Numbered from the stretch's first letter, positions 41,641-50,857 are shown. The stretch is DNA of 64,000 nt from Chitinophagaceae bacterium (GCA_016720745.1 JADKKA010000022.1:806001-870000), one strand, 5' to 3'. Translations and numbers: made by a program. Notes: generated by a model not told the origin, from the letters alone.

Positions 41641-44049
41641 TTGAGAAAACTGACCATCCTTTTTTGCTTTATGGCGCTGGCCTTTACTGCTTTTACGCAG
41701 GGAAAGGGGCAGGGTGTGCTGACCGGTAACGTACTGGATGAATCTAAAAAGGCAATTGAAAATGCTACGGTCACGCTTTTCTCCTTTAACGACAGTATCA
41801 GCAGCCAATCGGTACGAACCGACAAAAACGGTGGGTTTACAATATCTTCTATTCCCTTTGGATATTATCGCCTGCGTTTTTCTTATGTAGGTAAACAACA
41901 ATTAACCCTTGATAGCCTTTATTTCAGAACAGAGCGAAGCGATTTCAATCTGAACGATATCATCTTAAAGGTGAATAATGCGCAATTGGCCGAAGTAATC
42001 ATTTATTCCGAAAAGCCTCTCATCGAATCCAAAGATGGGAATATCACTTTCAATGCCGGTGAATCCGCCCTGGCAGCCGGCAGCAATGCCAGTGATTTAT
42101 TGAACAATGTGCCTCTTGTTGCCAAGGGTGCAGATGGCAAGATCACTGTGAGAGGTAAAGAACCCAAAATACTGATTGATGATAAACCGGTAGAGTTGAA
42201 TATGCAGCAATTACAGGACCTGCTGGAATCAATGCCCGGCAGTTCTGTTGAGAAAATTGAAGTGATGACCAATCCACCCCCGCAGTATGCCACAGAACAG
42301 GGTGGGGTGATCAATATTGTGACCCGCAAGGGCAGGGTAGGGAAGAGTGGCCGTATCGCTGTTTCTACCGGTACCAGGGGAGAAGCCAATATCAGCGGCA
42401 ATTTTACCTACCGGAAACAGGGAATTGCCCTGAGCGTGAATGGCGGACTGGGATACAACCGGCTGAATGGAAACGGGTATTCGATCCGGAATAATATTTA
42501 TACGGACTCTTCTAATTTTTTTAATACCAGTAACCAGTTTGGGAATAAAAGTCTGCGACCCAATTTCAGGCTCAACCTCGATTATGATATCAATAAAAAG
42601 AATATCATTAACCTGGTGCTGAATTATAACCAATACACTTTCGATAATCACAGCAGTACGGAATACAAAAATATTAACCGCTTTGGGGATACCTGGCGAC
42701 TGAGCCGACGGGATATCGGCAGCACCGGAGATAATTACAACCCTTCTATTAATTTTACCTATACCTGGAAAGGGAAATTAGGAGAAACCCTTCGCTTAAT
42801 ATCTGGATTGAATCTGTCATTCAATAACAGCGATCGTGATTATTACCAGCAGTTTTTAAATCCGGATTATACATTCAATGGTACCGACAGTACCCAGGAG
42901 CAATTGAATGTGACAAAAATCAATGGTCATAACCTGCGGCTGAGTTATGATAAGATGCTGGACAATAAAAAAACCTTTCTTTCTTTAGCCAGCACCTATA
43001 ACCGCTCCAATAATCATGTGGATGTGGATGCCAGCTATAAGAAAAAGCCGGAGGGTACCATGGCACCACTTGACCTGCTGAGTAATGATTTCTGGTTTCA
43101 CCAGACCGTATCCACCTTACTGGGTTCTGTCAAGCAGATCATCGCTCCCAATTTTAGTTTTACAGCGGGTGTGTCTGCGGAAAGAACGGATATCTTTTTT
43201 GAATTGCTGAAAGATAACCGGGATGTTAAGAATCATTACTGGACCTACCTGCCTTTTGCCAATATCAACCGGACCTGGAAAGATAAATTGAACCTGACAC
43301 TGTCTTATCGCAGAAGCATCCGCCGTCCGGGAATCGGTGAACTCAATCCGACCATTGACTTTTCGGATCCCTATAATGTTCGCTTTGGGAATGAAAAACT
43401 GGTAGCATCCACTTCCCACAATTTCGACCTGGTTCTGGGAAGAACCCGCCCTAAATACTATTTGAATCTGGGATTTGGTTATAATGTAGTAGAAGATATT
43501 TTCAGTCAGGTGCGTACCCTGCTGGCCGAAGGTAAAACACAGGTAACCTGGGAAAATATCAGTGACCGCAAAGAATATGAAGCCAGCACCTGGAGCGGAC
43601 TCACTTTTTCAAAAAAATTCAGGCTGAATACCAGTGCCAGTTATATCTATAATGTCTATAGCAGCTTTGATAAAACCGTCAGGAAATTCAGAGATGGGGG
43701 TTCCTTCACTTCCAATATGAGTTTTATATATACACCGAAAGATATCTGGAATCTCACCGGTGGTTTCAACTTCAACCGTTTTGCCAATCCGCAGGGTTAT
43801 GCGCGCTGGACCACCAGTATGAACCTGGGATTGATGAAAAGATTCTTTAACCGTAAGCTCACGGTAACCATCAACACAATTGATCCCTTTGTGCAGCAAA
43901 GAAACCGCAGCTTTACTTACGGTACTAATTTCAACCTGGAAAGTTACAGCAGTACCCGTACCCGCAATTATCGCCTGAGCCTGGCCTACCTTTTCTCTAA
44001 TGCCCCCAAAAAGAAACCGCCGGTAAAACCAGCGGCAGCAAAAAAATGA
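41641..44049 (+). CDS. TonB-dependent receptor-type outer-membrane barrel
   Basis: About 802 residues from the TTG at 41641, which opens a signal peptide RKLTILFCFMALAFTAFTQ; the longer frame to 41536 has no signal character and is likely leader. Order: carboxypeptidase regulatory-like domain (GVLTGNVLDESKKAIENATV), plug domain (LIESKDGNITFNAGESALAA, ILIDDKPVELN, KIEVMTNPPPQYATEQGGV), then a large barrel rich in aromatic strand ends. No obvious TonB box. The barrel ends at LSLAYLFSNA and is followed by an odd Lys/Pro tail (PKKKPPVKPAAAKK). It probably imports a large substrate, identity unknown; no SusD partner next to it. Confidence 0.87.
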   Translation: MRKLTILFCFMALAFTAFTQGKGQGVLTGNVLDESKKAIENATVTLFSFNDSISSQSVRTDKNGGFTISSIPFGYYRLRFSYVGKQQLTLDSLYFRTERSDFNLNDIILKVNNAQLAEVIIYSEKPLIESKDGNITFNAGESALAAGSNASDLLNNVPLVAKGADGKITVRGKEPKILIDDKPVELNMQQLQDLLESMPGSSVEKIEVMTNPPPQYATEQGGVINIVTRKGRVGKSGRIAVSTGTRGEANISGNFTYRKQGIALSVNGGLGYNRLNGNGYSIRNNIYTDSSNFFNTSNQFGNKSLRPNFRLNLDYDINKKNIINLVLNYNQYTFDNHSSTEYKNINRFGDTWRLSRRDIGSTGDNYNPSINFTYTWKGKLGETLRLISGLNLSFNNSDRDYYQQFLNPDYTFNGTDSTQEQLNVTKINGHNLRLSYDKMLDNKKTFLSLASTYNRSNNHVDVDASYKKKPEGTMAPLDLLSNDFWFHQTVSTLLGSVKQIIAPNFSFTAGVSAERTDIFFELLKDNRDVKNHYWTYLPFANINRTWKDKLNLTLSYRRSIRRPGIGELNPTIDFSDPYNVRFGNEKLVASTSHNFDLVLGRTRPKYYLNLGFGYNVVEDIFSQVRTLLAEGKTQVTWENISDRKEYEASTWSGLTFSKKFRLNTSASYIYNVYSSFDKTVRKFRDGGSFTSNMSFIYTPKDIWNLTGGFNFNRFANPQGYARWTTSMNLGLMKRFFNRKLTVTINTIDPFVQQRNRSFTYGTNFNLESYSSTRTRNYRLSLAYLFSNAPKKKPPVKPAAAKK

Positions 44050-44099
44050 GCGGAAGACGGGAGTTAATAGCTTACAACGCTGTTTTTAATACAATTAAT

Positions 44100-44618
44100 C
44101 TACAACAATTCCGGAGTAAAAGAAACCCTTTTGGCCAGCCAGCTGTCTTTCACGGGTATGATCCACTGTTCCTCCAGCTCTTTTTTGGTTTGAACCAGAT
44201 TATTAAAATAAAGAGTATTGGCCGCGATAAATCCATTGTCTGCCGCGTACTGCAATTGGGAAAGAGGTAGCAATTGAATTTTATCCTTTACAACAAAGGC
44301 CAGACTGGTTCGGTCAAACAAATTAACCCGGTATTGTTGTTCCAGATCTTTGATCAGTCTTACCGAACTGTCAGTACTGCAACCACTGACTCCGGTAGCC
44401 TGTTCATCTGCCATCAAAACAATAAACTGTCCAAAAAAAAGATAGGCGGCTCCCTTCACCGGGGCACCATGACTCAGCCATTTCTCCGTAAAGCTGTTCA
44501 GGTTGGCTTCAATCTCCAGTGCCTCACCCAGGCTGAAAAGCCGGCTGCTTTGGTAAACCCAAACCCTGGAATCAGGGTGAAAATTACCGTCCAGCAGGTA
44601 TAGATAGTCCAGATTCAT
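44100..44618 (-). CDS. Conserved Bacteroidota protein, often labelled ABC transporter ATPase
   Basis: A 172-residue cytoplasmic protein of a family common in Bacteroidota. Conserved stretches: SRVWVYQSSRLFSLGEALEI, LNSFTEKWLSHGAPVKG, GQFIVLMADEQATGVSGCSTDSSV with the G-C-S-x-D motif near residue 80, and YFNNLVQTKKELEEQW. Databases often name it ABC transporter ATPase, but there is no Walker A or ABC signature, so that name is wrong. The GCSTDSS core could be an active or binding site; function unknown. Confidence 0.82.
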   Translation of the reverse strand: MNLDYLYLLDGNFHPDSRVWVYQSSRLFSLGEALEIEANLNSFTEKWLSHGAPVKGAAYLFFGQFIVLMADEQATGVSGCSTDSSVRLIKDLEQQYRVNLFDRTSLAFVVKDKIQLLPLSQLQYAADNGFIAANTLYFNNLVQTKKELEEQWIIPVKDSWLAKRVSFTPELL

Positions 44619-44670
44619 ACTGCAAATTTACAGTATAAACGATTGTATACGCTGACCCTAAATATTGCAC

Positions 44671-45036
44671 ATGTTATTAACCCGTTGGAATTATACAAAG
44701 GACGAATGGAACCGCTTTTTGCAATGGAAAGCCCGGAAGAAGGGGATTTTATACTTTCTTGCCGGTAAACTGATCCCCTGGCGGAGAAAGATACCGGAAA
44801 TCAGGATCATGGCCGACCGCATATCGGTCAATAACAGCCATGAACCTTTCCAGAATCAGCTGCGGCAGATCAGGGAAATTCAAATCCGGGAAGCCGGTAA
44901 AATGAATATTCTCGAAATTTCCTATGAACAGGGAAAAGTAATCAGGGGCATCAGGGTGCCGATCCCCAGAGGTAAATTAAAAGAAGCTTTTGAAGTACAG
45001 GAAAGGTTGACGATGGCCCATGCATCAGTCGGCTAA
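44671..45036 (+). CDS. Small hypothetical protein
   Basis: A 121-residue basic protein starting at the ATG of 44671 (the frame reaches back to a TTG at 44665). It opens LLTRWNYTKDEWNRFLQWKARKKG, with one short hydrophobic stretch (ILYFLAGKLIPW) and a strand-rich second half (MNILEISYEQGKVIRGIRVPIPRG). No family recognised. It diverges from the gene at 44100 and its 3' end overlaps the Fe-S protein gene by 12 bases on the other strand. Confidence 0.65.
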   Translation: MLLTRWNYTKDEWNRFLQWKARKKGILYFLAGKLIPWRRKIPEIRIMADRISVNNSHEPFQNQLRQIREIQIREAGKMNILEISYEQGKVIRGIRVPIPRGKLKEAFEVQERLTMAHASVG

Positions 45037-45807
45037 ACTGGCGGCCACCAATTCGGCCACATCCAGTACCTGAACCTGATCTTCTTTTTCGGCCAGCTTT
45101 ACGCCATCCGTCATCATGGTATTGCAAAAGGGACAGGCAGCTGCAATCACGGCAGCACCAGTGCCAATGGCTTCATTACTCCGGTCAATATTCACCCTTG
45201 TTTCCCCTTTTTCTTCTTCTTTAAACATCTGTCCGCCCCCGGCTCCGCAGCACAAACCATTGCTCCTGCAGCGTTTCATTTCCACCAGTTCGGCATCCAA
45301 TGCTTCCAGTACTTTCCGGGGTGCTTCATAAATATCATTGGCACGGCCGAGGTAACAGCTATCGTGGTATGTGATTTTCTTTCCTTTGAAAATACCGCCT
45401 TCCTTCATTTTGATCTTTCCTTCATCAATGAGTTGTTGCAGGAATGTGGTATGATGAATAACCTCATAATGACCACCCAGCACAGGGTATTCATTTTTCA
45501 GGGTATTAAAACAGTGGGGACAGGCCGTTACAATTTTTTTGATACCGTAATTATTCAGCACCTGGATATTCTGGTAGGCCATCATCTGGAACATGAATTC
45601 ATTGCCGGCCCTGCGAACAGGATCGCCGGTACACATTTCTTCCTTACCCAGGATGGCATAATCAATTTTAACTTTCTCCAGAATAGTCACAAAGGCCCTG
45701 GTGATTTTTTGTGCCCGCTGGTCAAAGCTGCCGGCACATCCTACCCAAAAAAGGATTTCAGGACTCCGGCCTTCTGCCATTAAATCGGCTGCTGTTCTGA
45801 TTTTCAT
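45025..45807 (-). CDS. CCG-domain Fe-S protein (HdrB/GlpC-like)
   Basis: A 260-residue redox protein with two CCG domains, as in heterodisulfide reductase subunit B, LutA and GlpC. First: LFWVGCAGSFDQRAQ with CTGDPVRRAGNE and TACPHCFNTLKNEY; second: TYHDSCYLGRAND, LCCGAGGGQMFKEEE and AACPFCNTM. These bind a 4Fe-4S cluster of the unusual non-cubane type. The matching electron-carrier partner (49532) lies 3.7 kb away, separated by an opposite-strand gene group, although the two are usually neighbours. Substrate unknown; quinone-linked or thiol redox is likely. Confidence 0.88.
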   Translation of the reverse strand: MKIRTAADLMAEGRSPEILFWVGCAGSFDQRAQKITRAFVTILEKVKIDYAILGKEEMCTGDPVRRAGNEFMFQMMAYQNIQVLNNYGIKKIVTACPHCFNTLKNEYPVLGGHYEVIHHTTFLQQLIDEGKIKMKEGGIFKGKKITYHDSCYLGRANDIYEAPRKVLEALDAELVEMKRCRSNGLCCGAGGGQMFKEEEKGETRVNIDRSNEAIGTGAAVIAAACPFCNTMMTDGVKLAEKEDQVQVLDVAELVAASLAD

Positions 45808-46035
45808 ATCTGCAAATATCTTTGATGCCGGTTAACCAACCATCAAAATAGCTCAAAATTTGTCAAGGCTATGGCAAACAGGATCGCAATCAGGGAAATG
45901 GTCACTTAGCGTTTGGAAGGGCCTTTGGCCTTTTGCCTTGACCGGGAATGATTGCCAGCCAGACTGTCAGCAGCACTCAATCAATAAAGTCTGATAAAAC
46001 AGTTGGTCCATTTAGAGCTAAACTTTAAACAGCAA

Positions 46036-46067
46036 TTGCCAAAATAAGGTCCCAATGGCTATTTTTG
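46036..46067 (+). promoter_or_regulatory. Promoter of the ATP-grasp gene group
   Basis: TTG, 21 bases, then TATTTTTG, a perfect TAnnTTTG -7 element, 15 bases before the ATG at 46083. The leader would be very short. Confidence 0.6.
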
Positions 46068-46082
46068 CCACATTAGCAACCA

Positions 46083-47120
46083 ATGAAGAAATTTTTTCAA
46101 AAGCTTTTTAACTGGGAACTCTGGAATTTTTATGTGCTCTACTTCCCATTAGGACCCGTGTGGCTCTGGTATTGTATTCGCAGCGGGTCGTTCTGGTACT
46201 TCAGTTCTTCCAATCCCACCATCACTTTTGGCGGGTTTGAAGGGGAAGGCAAGAAGGAGATGTATGATCAGTTGCCGGCACATCTGGTGCCCCGGACAAC
46301 TTATGTCATGCACGACTGGCCATTTGAAAAAGTGCTGGAAACAATTCATGCAGCTGGCTTCCAATACCCCTTTATTGTAAAACCGGATGTGGGAATGAAG
46401 GGCATCCTGTTCCGTAAAATTGATAATGAGGATCAGTTGCAGAAATACCATGAAAAAATTCCGGTGGAGTATATTGTTCAGGACCTGGTGACACTACCGG
46501 TAGAAGTAAGTGTGTTTTATTACCGGTATCCCTGGGAAAAAAAAGGAGTGGTCAGTGGTTTTATTGACAAGGAATTATTACAGGTGAAAGGAAATGGACT
46601 GGCTACCCTGCAGGAACTGGTGCAAAACCACCCGAGGGCTAAATTCAGGATGGAAGAAATGCAGCACCGGCATGGCCACCGTTTCGAACGGATCGTACCG
46701 GAAGGAGAAACATTCTATTTGTCCTATGCCGGCAATCATAACCGGGGTGCCCATTTTACCAATCTGCACAAAGAAATAGATGAACAGATTCACCAGGTAT
46801 TTGATGAACTCAGCCATTTTACCGATAAATTCTATTACGGCCGTTACGATATCAAAACGACTTCCATTGAAGATCTTAAAAAAGGGGAGAATTTCCTGAT
46901 CCTTGAGTTCAACGGCTGTGGAGCTGAGCCGAATCATATTTATGATTGCGGCATGAGTTTGTGGAAGGCATATGGCGTGATACTCCACCACTGGAAGGCT
47001 TTGTACAGGATCAGTCGTTATAATCACAAAAACGGAACTCCTTACTGGTCATTTCGTCGTGGCTGGAAATACCTGACAGACGCCAAAAGACATTTCAAAC
47101 TCCTTGAAAAATATGACTAA
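46083..47120 (+). CDS. ATP-grasp domain protein
   Basis: A 345-residue enzyme of the ATP-grasp superfamily (D-Ala-D-Ala ligase, carbamoyl phosphate synthase fold). N-terminal FYVLYFPLGPVWLWYCIRSG is hydrophobic and may lie on the membrane. ATP-grasp signs: PFIVKPDVGMKGILFRK near residues 99-115, EYIVQDLV, then the late Mg-binding region FYYGRYDIKTTSIEDL and FLILEFNGCGAEPNH near 276-290 (E-x-N). It should join a carboxylate to an amine or thiol using ATP. Substrate unknown. Followed at 21 bases by a Crp-family gene and then a LysE-family exporter. Confidence 0.8.
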   Translation: MKKFFQKLFNWELWNFYVLYFPLGPVWLWYCIRSGSFWYFSSSNPTITFGGFEGEGKKEMYDQLPAHLVPRTTYVMHDWPFEKVLETIHAAGFQYPFIVKPDVGMKGILFRKIDNEDQLQKYHEKIPVEYIVQDLVTLPVEVSVFYYRYPWEKKGVVSGFIDKELLQVKGNGLATLQELVQNHPRAKFRMEEMQHRHGHRFERIVPEGETFYLSYAGNHNRGAHFTNLHKEIDEQIHQVFDELSHFTDKFYYGRYDIKTTSIEDLKKGENFLILEFNGCGAEPNHIYDCGMSLWKAYGVILHHWKALYRISRYNHKNGTPYWSFRRGWKYLTDAKRHFKLLEKYD

Positions 47121-47141
47121 GCCAATATTATCTCTGTAAGG

Positions 47142-47843
47142 ATGGATAACGAAGATAAAATGCTCCTGTTACGTAATTATGACCTCTGGTGCCACCTGAG
47201 CGATGCAGAATACCAGGAGCTGAATGTGGCGCATCATTTTATTGAGGCCAAGAAGGGCGATTATATCTATTTCGATTCCCATCATCTGAATAAACTCTAT
47301 TTTGTAAAAGACGGCTATATCAAAATCGGATATATCGATGAAGAAGGCAATGAGATCGTAAAAGAAATCATTAAAGAAGGTGAAATCTTTGGTCAGTTTG
47401 CGCTTGAAAAAAAGAACCTGAACGGGGAATTCGCCAAAGCCTACAAAGGCAAAGTGAGTCTCTGTGCTTTTTCTGTTGAAGATTTTGAAAGACTGCTGAA
47501 GAATAAACCTGAACTGGCCATCCGATATGCCAAACAGGTAGGAGAGAAGCTTCGACGTGCAGAATTCAGGTTATTGCAAATGCTCAATAAGGATGTCCGG
47601 TCCCGGCTCCTTGCTTTTTTTTATAACCTGGCCATGATGGAGGGCTACAATGGTAGCACCGCTTCTTTTACTTTCAATAATTTTCTCACGCACGATGATG
47701 TGGCAAAACTTATCGGCAGTGCCCGGCAAACCGTTACAACGGTAATAAATCAGCTGGAAGAAGAAGGCTTGTTAAAGATTACCCGCAAAAAGATCAGTCT
47801 GCCTGATACCAAAAAACTAAGGCAACTGGTGATGGTTACCTGA
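47142..47843 (+). CDS. Crp/Fnr family transcription regulator
   Basis: A 233-residue regulator: cyclic-nucleotide-binding-like beta barrel (residues about 20-135, HFIEAKKGDYIYFDSHHLNK and EGEIFGQFALEKK) and a C-terminal winged helix (HDDVAKLIGSARQTVTTVINQLEEEGLLKI, region about 185-215). No FNR-type Cys cluster is seen, and the phosphate-binding Arg-Ser of true CRP is absent (GQFALEKK instead), so the ligand is unknown. Sits between the ATP-grasp and LysE genes and may control them. Confidence 0.9.
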   Translation: MDNEDKMLLLRNYDLWCHLSDAEYQELNVAHHFIEAKKGDYIYFDSHHLNKLYFVKDGYIKIGYIDEEGNEIVKEIIKEGEIFGQFALEKKNLNGEFAKAYKGKVSLCAFSVEDFERLLKNKPELAIRYAKQVGEKLRRAEFRLLQMLNKDVRSRLLAFFYNLAMMEGYNGSTASFTFNNFLTHDDVAKLIGSARQTVTTVINQLEEEGLLKITRKKISLPDTKKLRQLVMVT

Positions 47844-47862
47844 TATTATTTACTTTCGTTGC

Positions 47863-48540
47863 ATGCACCCCCTGTTAAAGATATTTTTTACCGGCATGCT
47901 CGTGAGTTTCCTGGGATCGCTTCCCCTGGGAACCCTCAATATTGCGGCTATGCAGATATCCGTAACAGAAGGGATAACAGCTGCTATGCTATTTTCCATC
48001 GGTTCGCTGATTGTGGAAATTATCTATGTGCGGCTTTCGCTGGTAGCGATGGACTGGATCCGTAAACAGGAAAAAATACTGAAGGCATTGGAATGGATCA
48101 CCCTGGTGATTGTTTTAGCCCTGGCTGCTTCCAGCTTTTACTCAGCCATGCACCCTTCTGTTGAAAAGAACATAGTACTCAGCAGCTCACTGCCTAAATT
48201 CTTCCTTGGGTTTGTAATGAGTGCTTTAAATCCTGTTCAAATCCCTTTCTGGTTCGGGTGGAGTACCGTTCTCTTTACTAAAAAAGTATTATTACCCCGT
48301 TCGGATCATTATAACTCCTATATCCTCGGTATTGGTATCGGTACATTTATCGGTAATTGTGTGTTCATCTTTGGCGGTTTACTGATCGCTAAAAAGATCA
48401 ATAATAACCAGCATATCCTGAACTGGGTAATCGGCGGCATATTTGCCATCACGGCTTTGATCCAGCTTTGGCGGATGCTGACCAAAAAAGATGCTATTCA
48501 TAAAATGGAGCATCCCGAAAAGGAGAAAGAAATCGAATGA
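47863..48540 (+). CDS. LysE/RhtB family exporter
   Basis: A 225-residue membrane protein with five to six helices of the LysE family of small-molecule exporters. Family start: FFTGMLVSFLGSLPLGTLNI (GSLPLGTLN replaces the usual GPxxxPGP), then VTEGITAAMLFSIGSLIVEI, a mid helix LEWITLVIVLALAASSF, ALNPVQIPFWFGWSTVL and the last helices near 165-205. The hydrophilic tail is charged. Twenty bases after the Crp gene; its substrate is probably an amino acid or a conjugate made by the ATP-grasp enzyme, which is inference. Confidence 0.86.
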   Translation: MHPLLKIFFTGMLVSFLGSLPLGTLNIAAMQISVTEGITAAMLFSIGSLIVEIIYVRLSLVAMDWIRKQEKILKALEWITLVIVLALAASSFYSAMHPSVEKNIVLSSSLPKFFLGFVMSALNPVQIPFWFGWSTVLFTKKVLLPRSDHYNSYILGIGIGTFIGNCVFIFGGLLIAKKINNNQHILNWVIGGIFAITALIQLWRMLTKKDAIHKMEHPEKEKEIE

Positions 48541-48564
48541 TTTCGGATAAGGATTACCGTTAGT

Positions 48565-49086
48565 TCAAAACCGGTAACCTGCCGATACCGAAGGCATCAG
48601 CCTCGGGCCATTGTCTTCATCCAGTGAATGATAATCTTTGCTGAATTTGAATGTCTTTCCAAAACCCAATGAGGGGGCTGCATAATATCTTTTTCCGATG
48701 CCTATATGATATCCGGCTTCGGCCCAGGGAGTCATGAACACACTGTTTTGCCGGGTCTGGCCTTCAAAGTTTTCCAGGGAAAATAAAACCCTTGCCCCGG
48801 CAAAAGCAGAGCTGGCTGTTTTCACACTGAACGAATAACGGTACCCAATATATACCCCAAAGCCATGGGAAACCGAATACGCTTTTTTGGATCCTAACTG
48901 ATAGGTGATTCCGGCACTGAAACTGTTTTTACTTCCATTGAATGATTCTCCTCTTACTGCTGCCTTGGCATGGTTATACCCTTTACCCATGGAACGGATA
49001 TACTCGGCACCCAATTCGGTTCTGGATTGGGCAGCAACATTGATCATTACTGTGGTTAATATCAGGAAAAGAATAGGGGTTTTCAT
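48565..49086 (-). CDS. Putative outer-membrane beta-barrel protein
   Basis: A 173-residue exported protein. Signal peptide MKTPILFLILTTVMINVAAQ, then amphipathic strands (FSAGITYQLGSKKAYSVSHG, VYIGYRYSFSVKTASS, GYHIGIGKRYYAAPSLGFGK) and a C-terminus ending in YRF, typical of outer-membrane barrels. About eight strands. No named family recognised. Converges with the LysE gene. Confidence 0.72.
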   Translation of the reverse strand: MKTPILFLILTTVMINVAAQSRTELGAEYIRSMGKGYNHAKAAVRGESFNGSKNSFSAGITYQLGSKKAYSVSHGFGVYIGYRYSFSVKTASSAFAGARVLFSLENFEGQTRQNSVFMTPWAEAGYHIGIGKRYYAAPSLGFGKTFKFSKDYHSLDEDNGPRLMPSVSAGYRF

Positions 49087-49166
49087 GTTTCAATAACGTA
49101 TGGCTGGCATACTTAGTATTAACGCTACATATTGCGGACACCTTTAAATCACTGGACTTTGTTTCT

Positions 49167-49535
49167 TCAATCTGGCCCCCCGCCAGACATAAGACCCCAT
49201 GCAGTGGCCAGAAAAGCGGTTACCAGCACTGCAAAAACCAGTCCGGCCCCAAACATCAGCTTTCTTCGGTCTGTAAAATCGGATTCGTTTTTAAAATAAT
49301 AACGGGCCACCACTTCTATTAAAAAACCAAGGGAATAAAAAAGATTGGCCAGCAGACCATAAAAAATGATACCCAACACATCAAAGCTGCTGATCATAGG
49401 CATCAGGAACATAAAAAAGGCACCGGTGAAGCCAACCACCACATTGTAAATCCAGCGGCGTTTTTCCCACCAGCCAAAAGCGGTGAGTAAGGATTTGTCA
49501 GGATCCAAATTGAAAAGATCCTTTTTATCTGTCAT
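49167..49535 (-). CDS. Small membrane protein coupled to the Fe-S oxidoreductase
   Basis: A 122-residue protein. I start at MTDKKDLFNLD (49535) because this ATG overlaps the stop of the upstream Fe-S gene by four bases (ATGA); the frame reaches back eight codons more. Three hydrophobic segments (VVGFTGAFFMFLMPMI, FYGLLANLFYSLGFLIEVV and MFGAGLVFAVLVTAFLATAWG). Unknown function; translational coupling suggests an accessory of the membrane-bound electron carrier. Confidence 0.7.
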   Translation of the reverse strand: MTDKKDLFNLDPDKSLLTAFGWWEKRRWIYNVVVGFTGAFFMFLMPMISSFDVLGIIFYGLLANLFYSLGFLIEVVARYYFKNESDFTDRRKLMFGAGLVFAVLVTAFLATAWGLMSGGGPD

Positions 49536-50857
49536 GAGGCTGGCATTTCTTCCGCCCATTTATCTCTTTCATCCGGACTGAATTTCCAGGGGGCGAAATT
49601 ATTTTCCACATTACTGAACATGGTGGTCCATTCCTGTGGTGAATTACTTTCTTCCATCACGAGATAACGGCGCAATTGTAGAATTATATCGAGCGGACTG
49701 ATACTCACCGGGCATTCCTGTACACAGGCATTGCAGGTGGTACAGGCACGGAGCTCTTCAACAGTGATATAGTCATGAAGAAGGCTTTTACCATCTTCCT
49801 TAAATTCCTTATTGGCATTGATGTTTTTACCTACTGCGTCCAGCCGGTCGCGGGTATCCATCATGATTTTACGGGGGGAAAGCAGTTTGCCGGTGGCATT
49901 CGCCGGACAGGCAGCGGAACAACGGCCACATTCGGTACAGCTATAGGCATCCATCAGGTTTTTCCAGCTCAGATCCATCACATCCTTGGCACCAAAGCGC
50001 TGTGGAGCGGCCGGTTCAGTGGGGGCCAGTTCCGGTTGCATGGCATACAAGACTTCGTTTTGGATAGAAGTCATATTGTCCATTTCTCCCATGGGCTTTA
50101 AGCGGGCATAATAGGCATTGGGGAATGCCAATACGATATGGAGGTGCTTAGAGTAGGGAAGATAATTGAGGAATGCAAAAATACCTACGATATGCAGCCA
50201 CCAGGAACCTCTCTCGATTATCACCAGGGCTTCATTACTCATTCCATTGAGAACCGGCTGGAGGTATTGGGAAATCACAAAATTACCGGTGGGATGGGCC
50301 GCATAATGCGCTTCACCCCTGATCTGCAGCAGGGTATCACTGGCATTCAGAAATAAGAAAAGCGACATCAGCACTACTTCCGTAATCAGAATATAATTGG
50401 CATCGCTGCGGGGCCAGCCATCCAGATCTTTGCTGATAAATCTTTTTAGTTTGATGATATTCCTTCTGATCAGGAAGATGACACAGGCAACCAGTACCAG
50501 CAGGGCGAGCACTTCAAAAGCATTGATGAGCAAAGAATAGAAACCTCCAAGCGGGGCAGCGAAAAGCCGGTGTTTCCCTGTGATGCCATCCAGCACAATT
50601 TCAAGTACCTCAATATTGATGATGATAAATCCGGCATAAACAAAAAAGTGCATCACGGCTACCAGGGGATTCCGGAACATTTTTTTCTGTCCGAATGCCA
50701 GCAACAGCAGGTTTTTCCAGCGCAGGGAGGGATTGTCACTGAGGTCTTCAGCGCGACCCAGTTTAATATTCCGGCTGATTTCTTTTACCTTTTTACTGAA
50801 AAGCCAGATGGCTACTGCGCTTAGTAAAATAAATACAACCTGTTGTGCGATTTGCAT
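49532..50857 (-). CDS. Membrane 4Fe-4S oxidoreductase (HdrD/NarI-like)
   Basis: A 441-residue protein. The N-terminal half is a membrane domain with five to six helices of the NarI-like/DUF3483 type (AIWLFSKKV, VYAGFIIINIEVLEIVLDG, NAFEVLALLVLVACVIFLI), with several His that may hold haem. The C-terminal half has two ferredoxin clusters, CTECGRCSAACPANATGKLL and CTTCNACVQECPVSISPLDI. With the CCG protein at 45025 it should make a quinone- or thiol-linked electron-transfer pair. Its 3' end is coupled to the small membrane gene. Confidence 0.87.
   Translation of the reverse strand: MQIAQQVVFILLSAVAIWLFSKKVKEISRNIKLGRAEDLSDNPSLRWKNLLLLAFGQKKMFRNPLVAVMHFFVYAGFIIINIEVLEIVLDGITGKHRLFAAPLGGFYSLLINAFEVLALLVLVACVIFLIRRNIIKLKRFISKDLDGWPRSDANYILITEVVLMSLFLFLNASDTLLQIRGEAHYAAHPTGNFVISQYLQPVLNGMSNEALVIIERGSWWLHIVGIFAFLNYLPYSKHLHIVLAFPNAYYARLKPMGEMDNMTSIQNEVLYAMQPELAPTEPAAPQRFGAKDVMDLSWKNLMDAYSCTECGRCSAACPANATGKLLSPRKIMMDTRDRLDAVGKNINANKEFKEDGKSLLHDYITVEELRACTTCNACVQECPVSISPLDIILQLRRYLVMEESNSPQEWTTMFSNVENNFAPWKFSPDERDKWAEEMPAS

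Noticed and set aside
44100..44618. ABC transporter ATPase
   Set aside because: Name used for this family in databases, but Walker A, Walker B and the ABC signature are all missing.
45908..45940. GC-rich AAGGGCCTTTGGCCTTTTGCC hairpin region as a terminator (shown in part: GGGCCTTTGGCC)
   Set aside because: Short stem with a G-U pair and no T-run in the direction of the gene that ends nearby.
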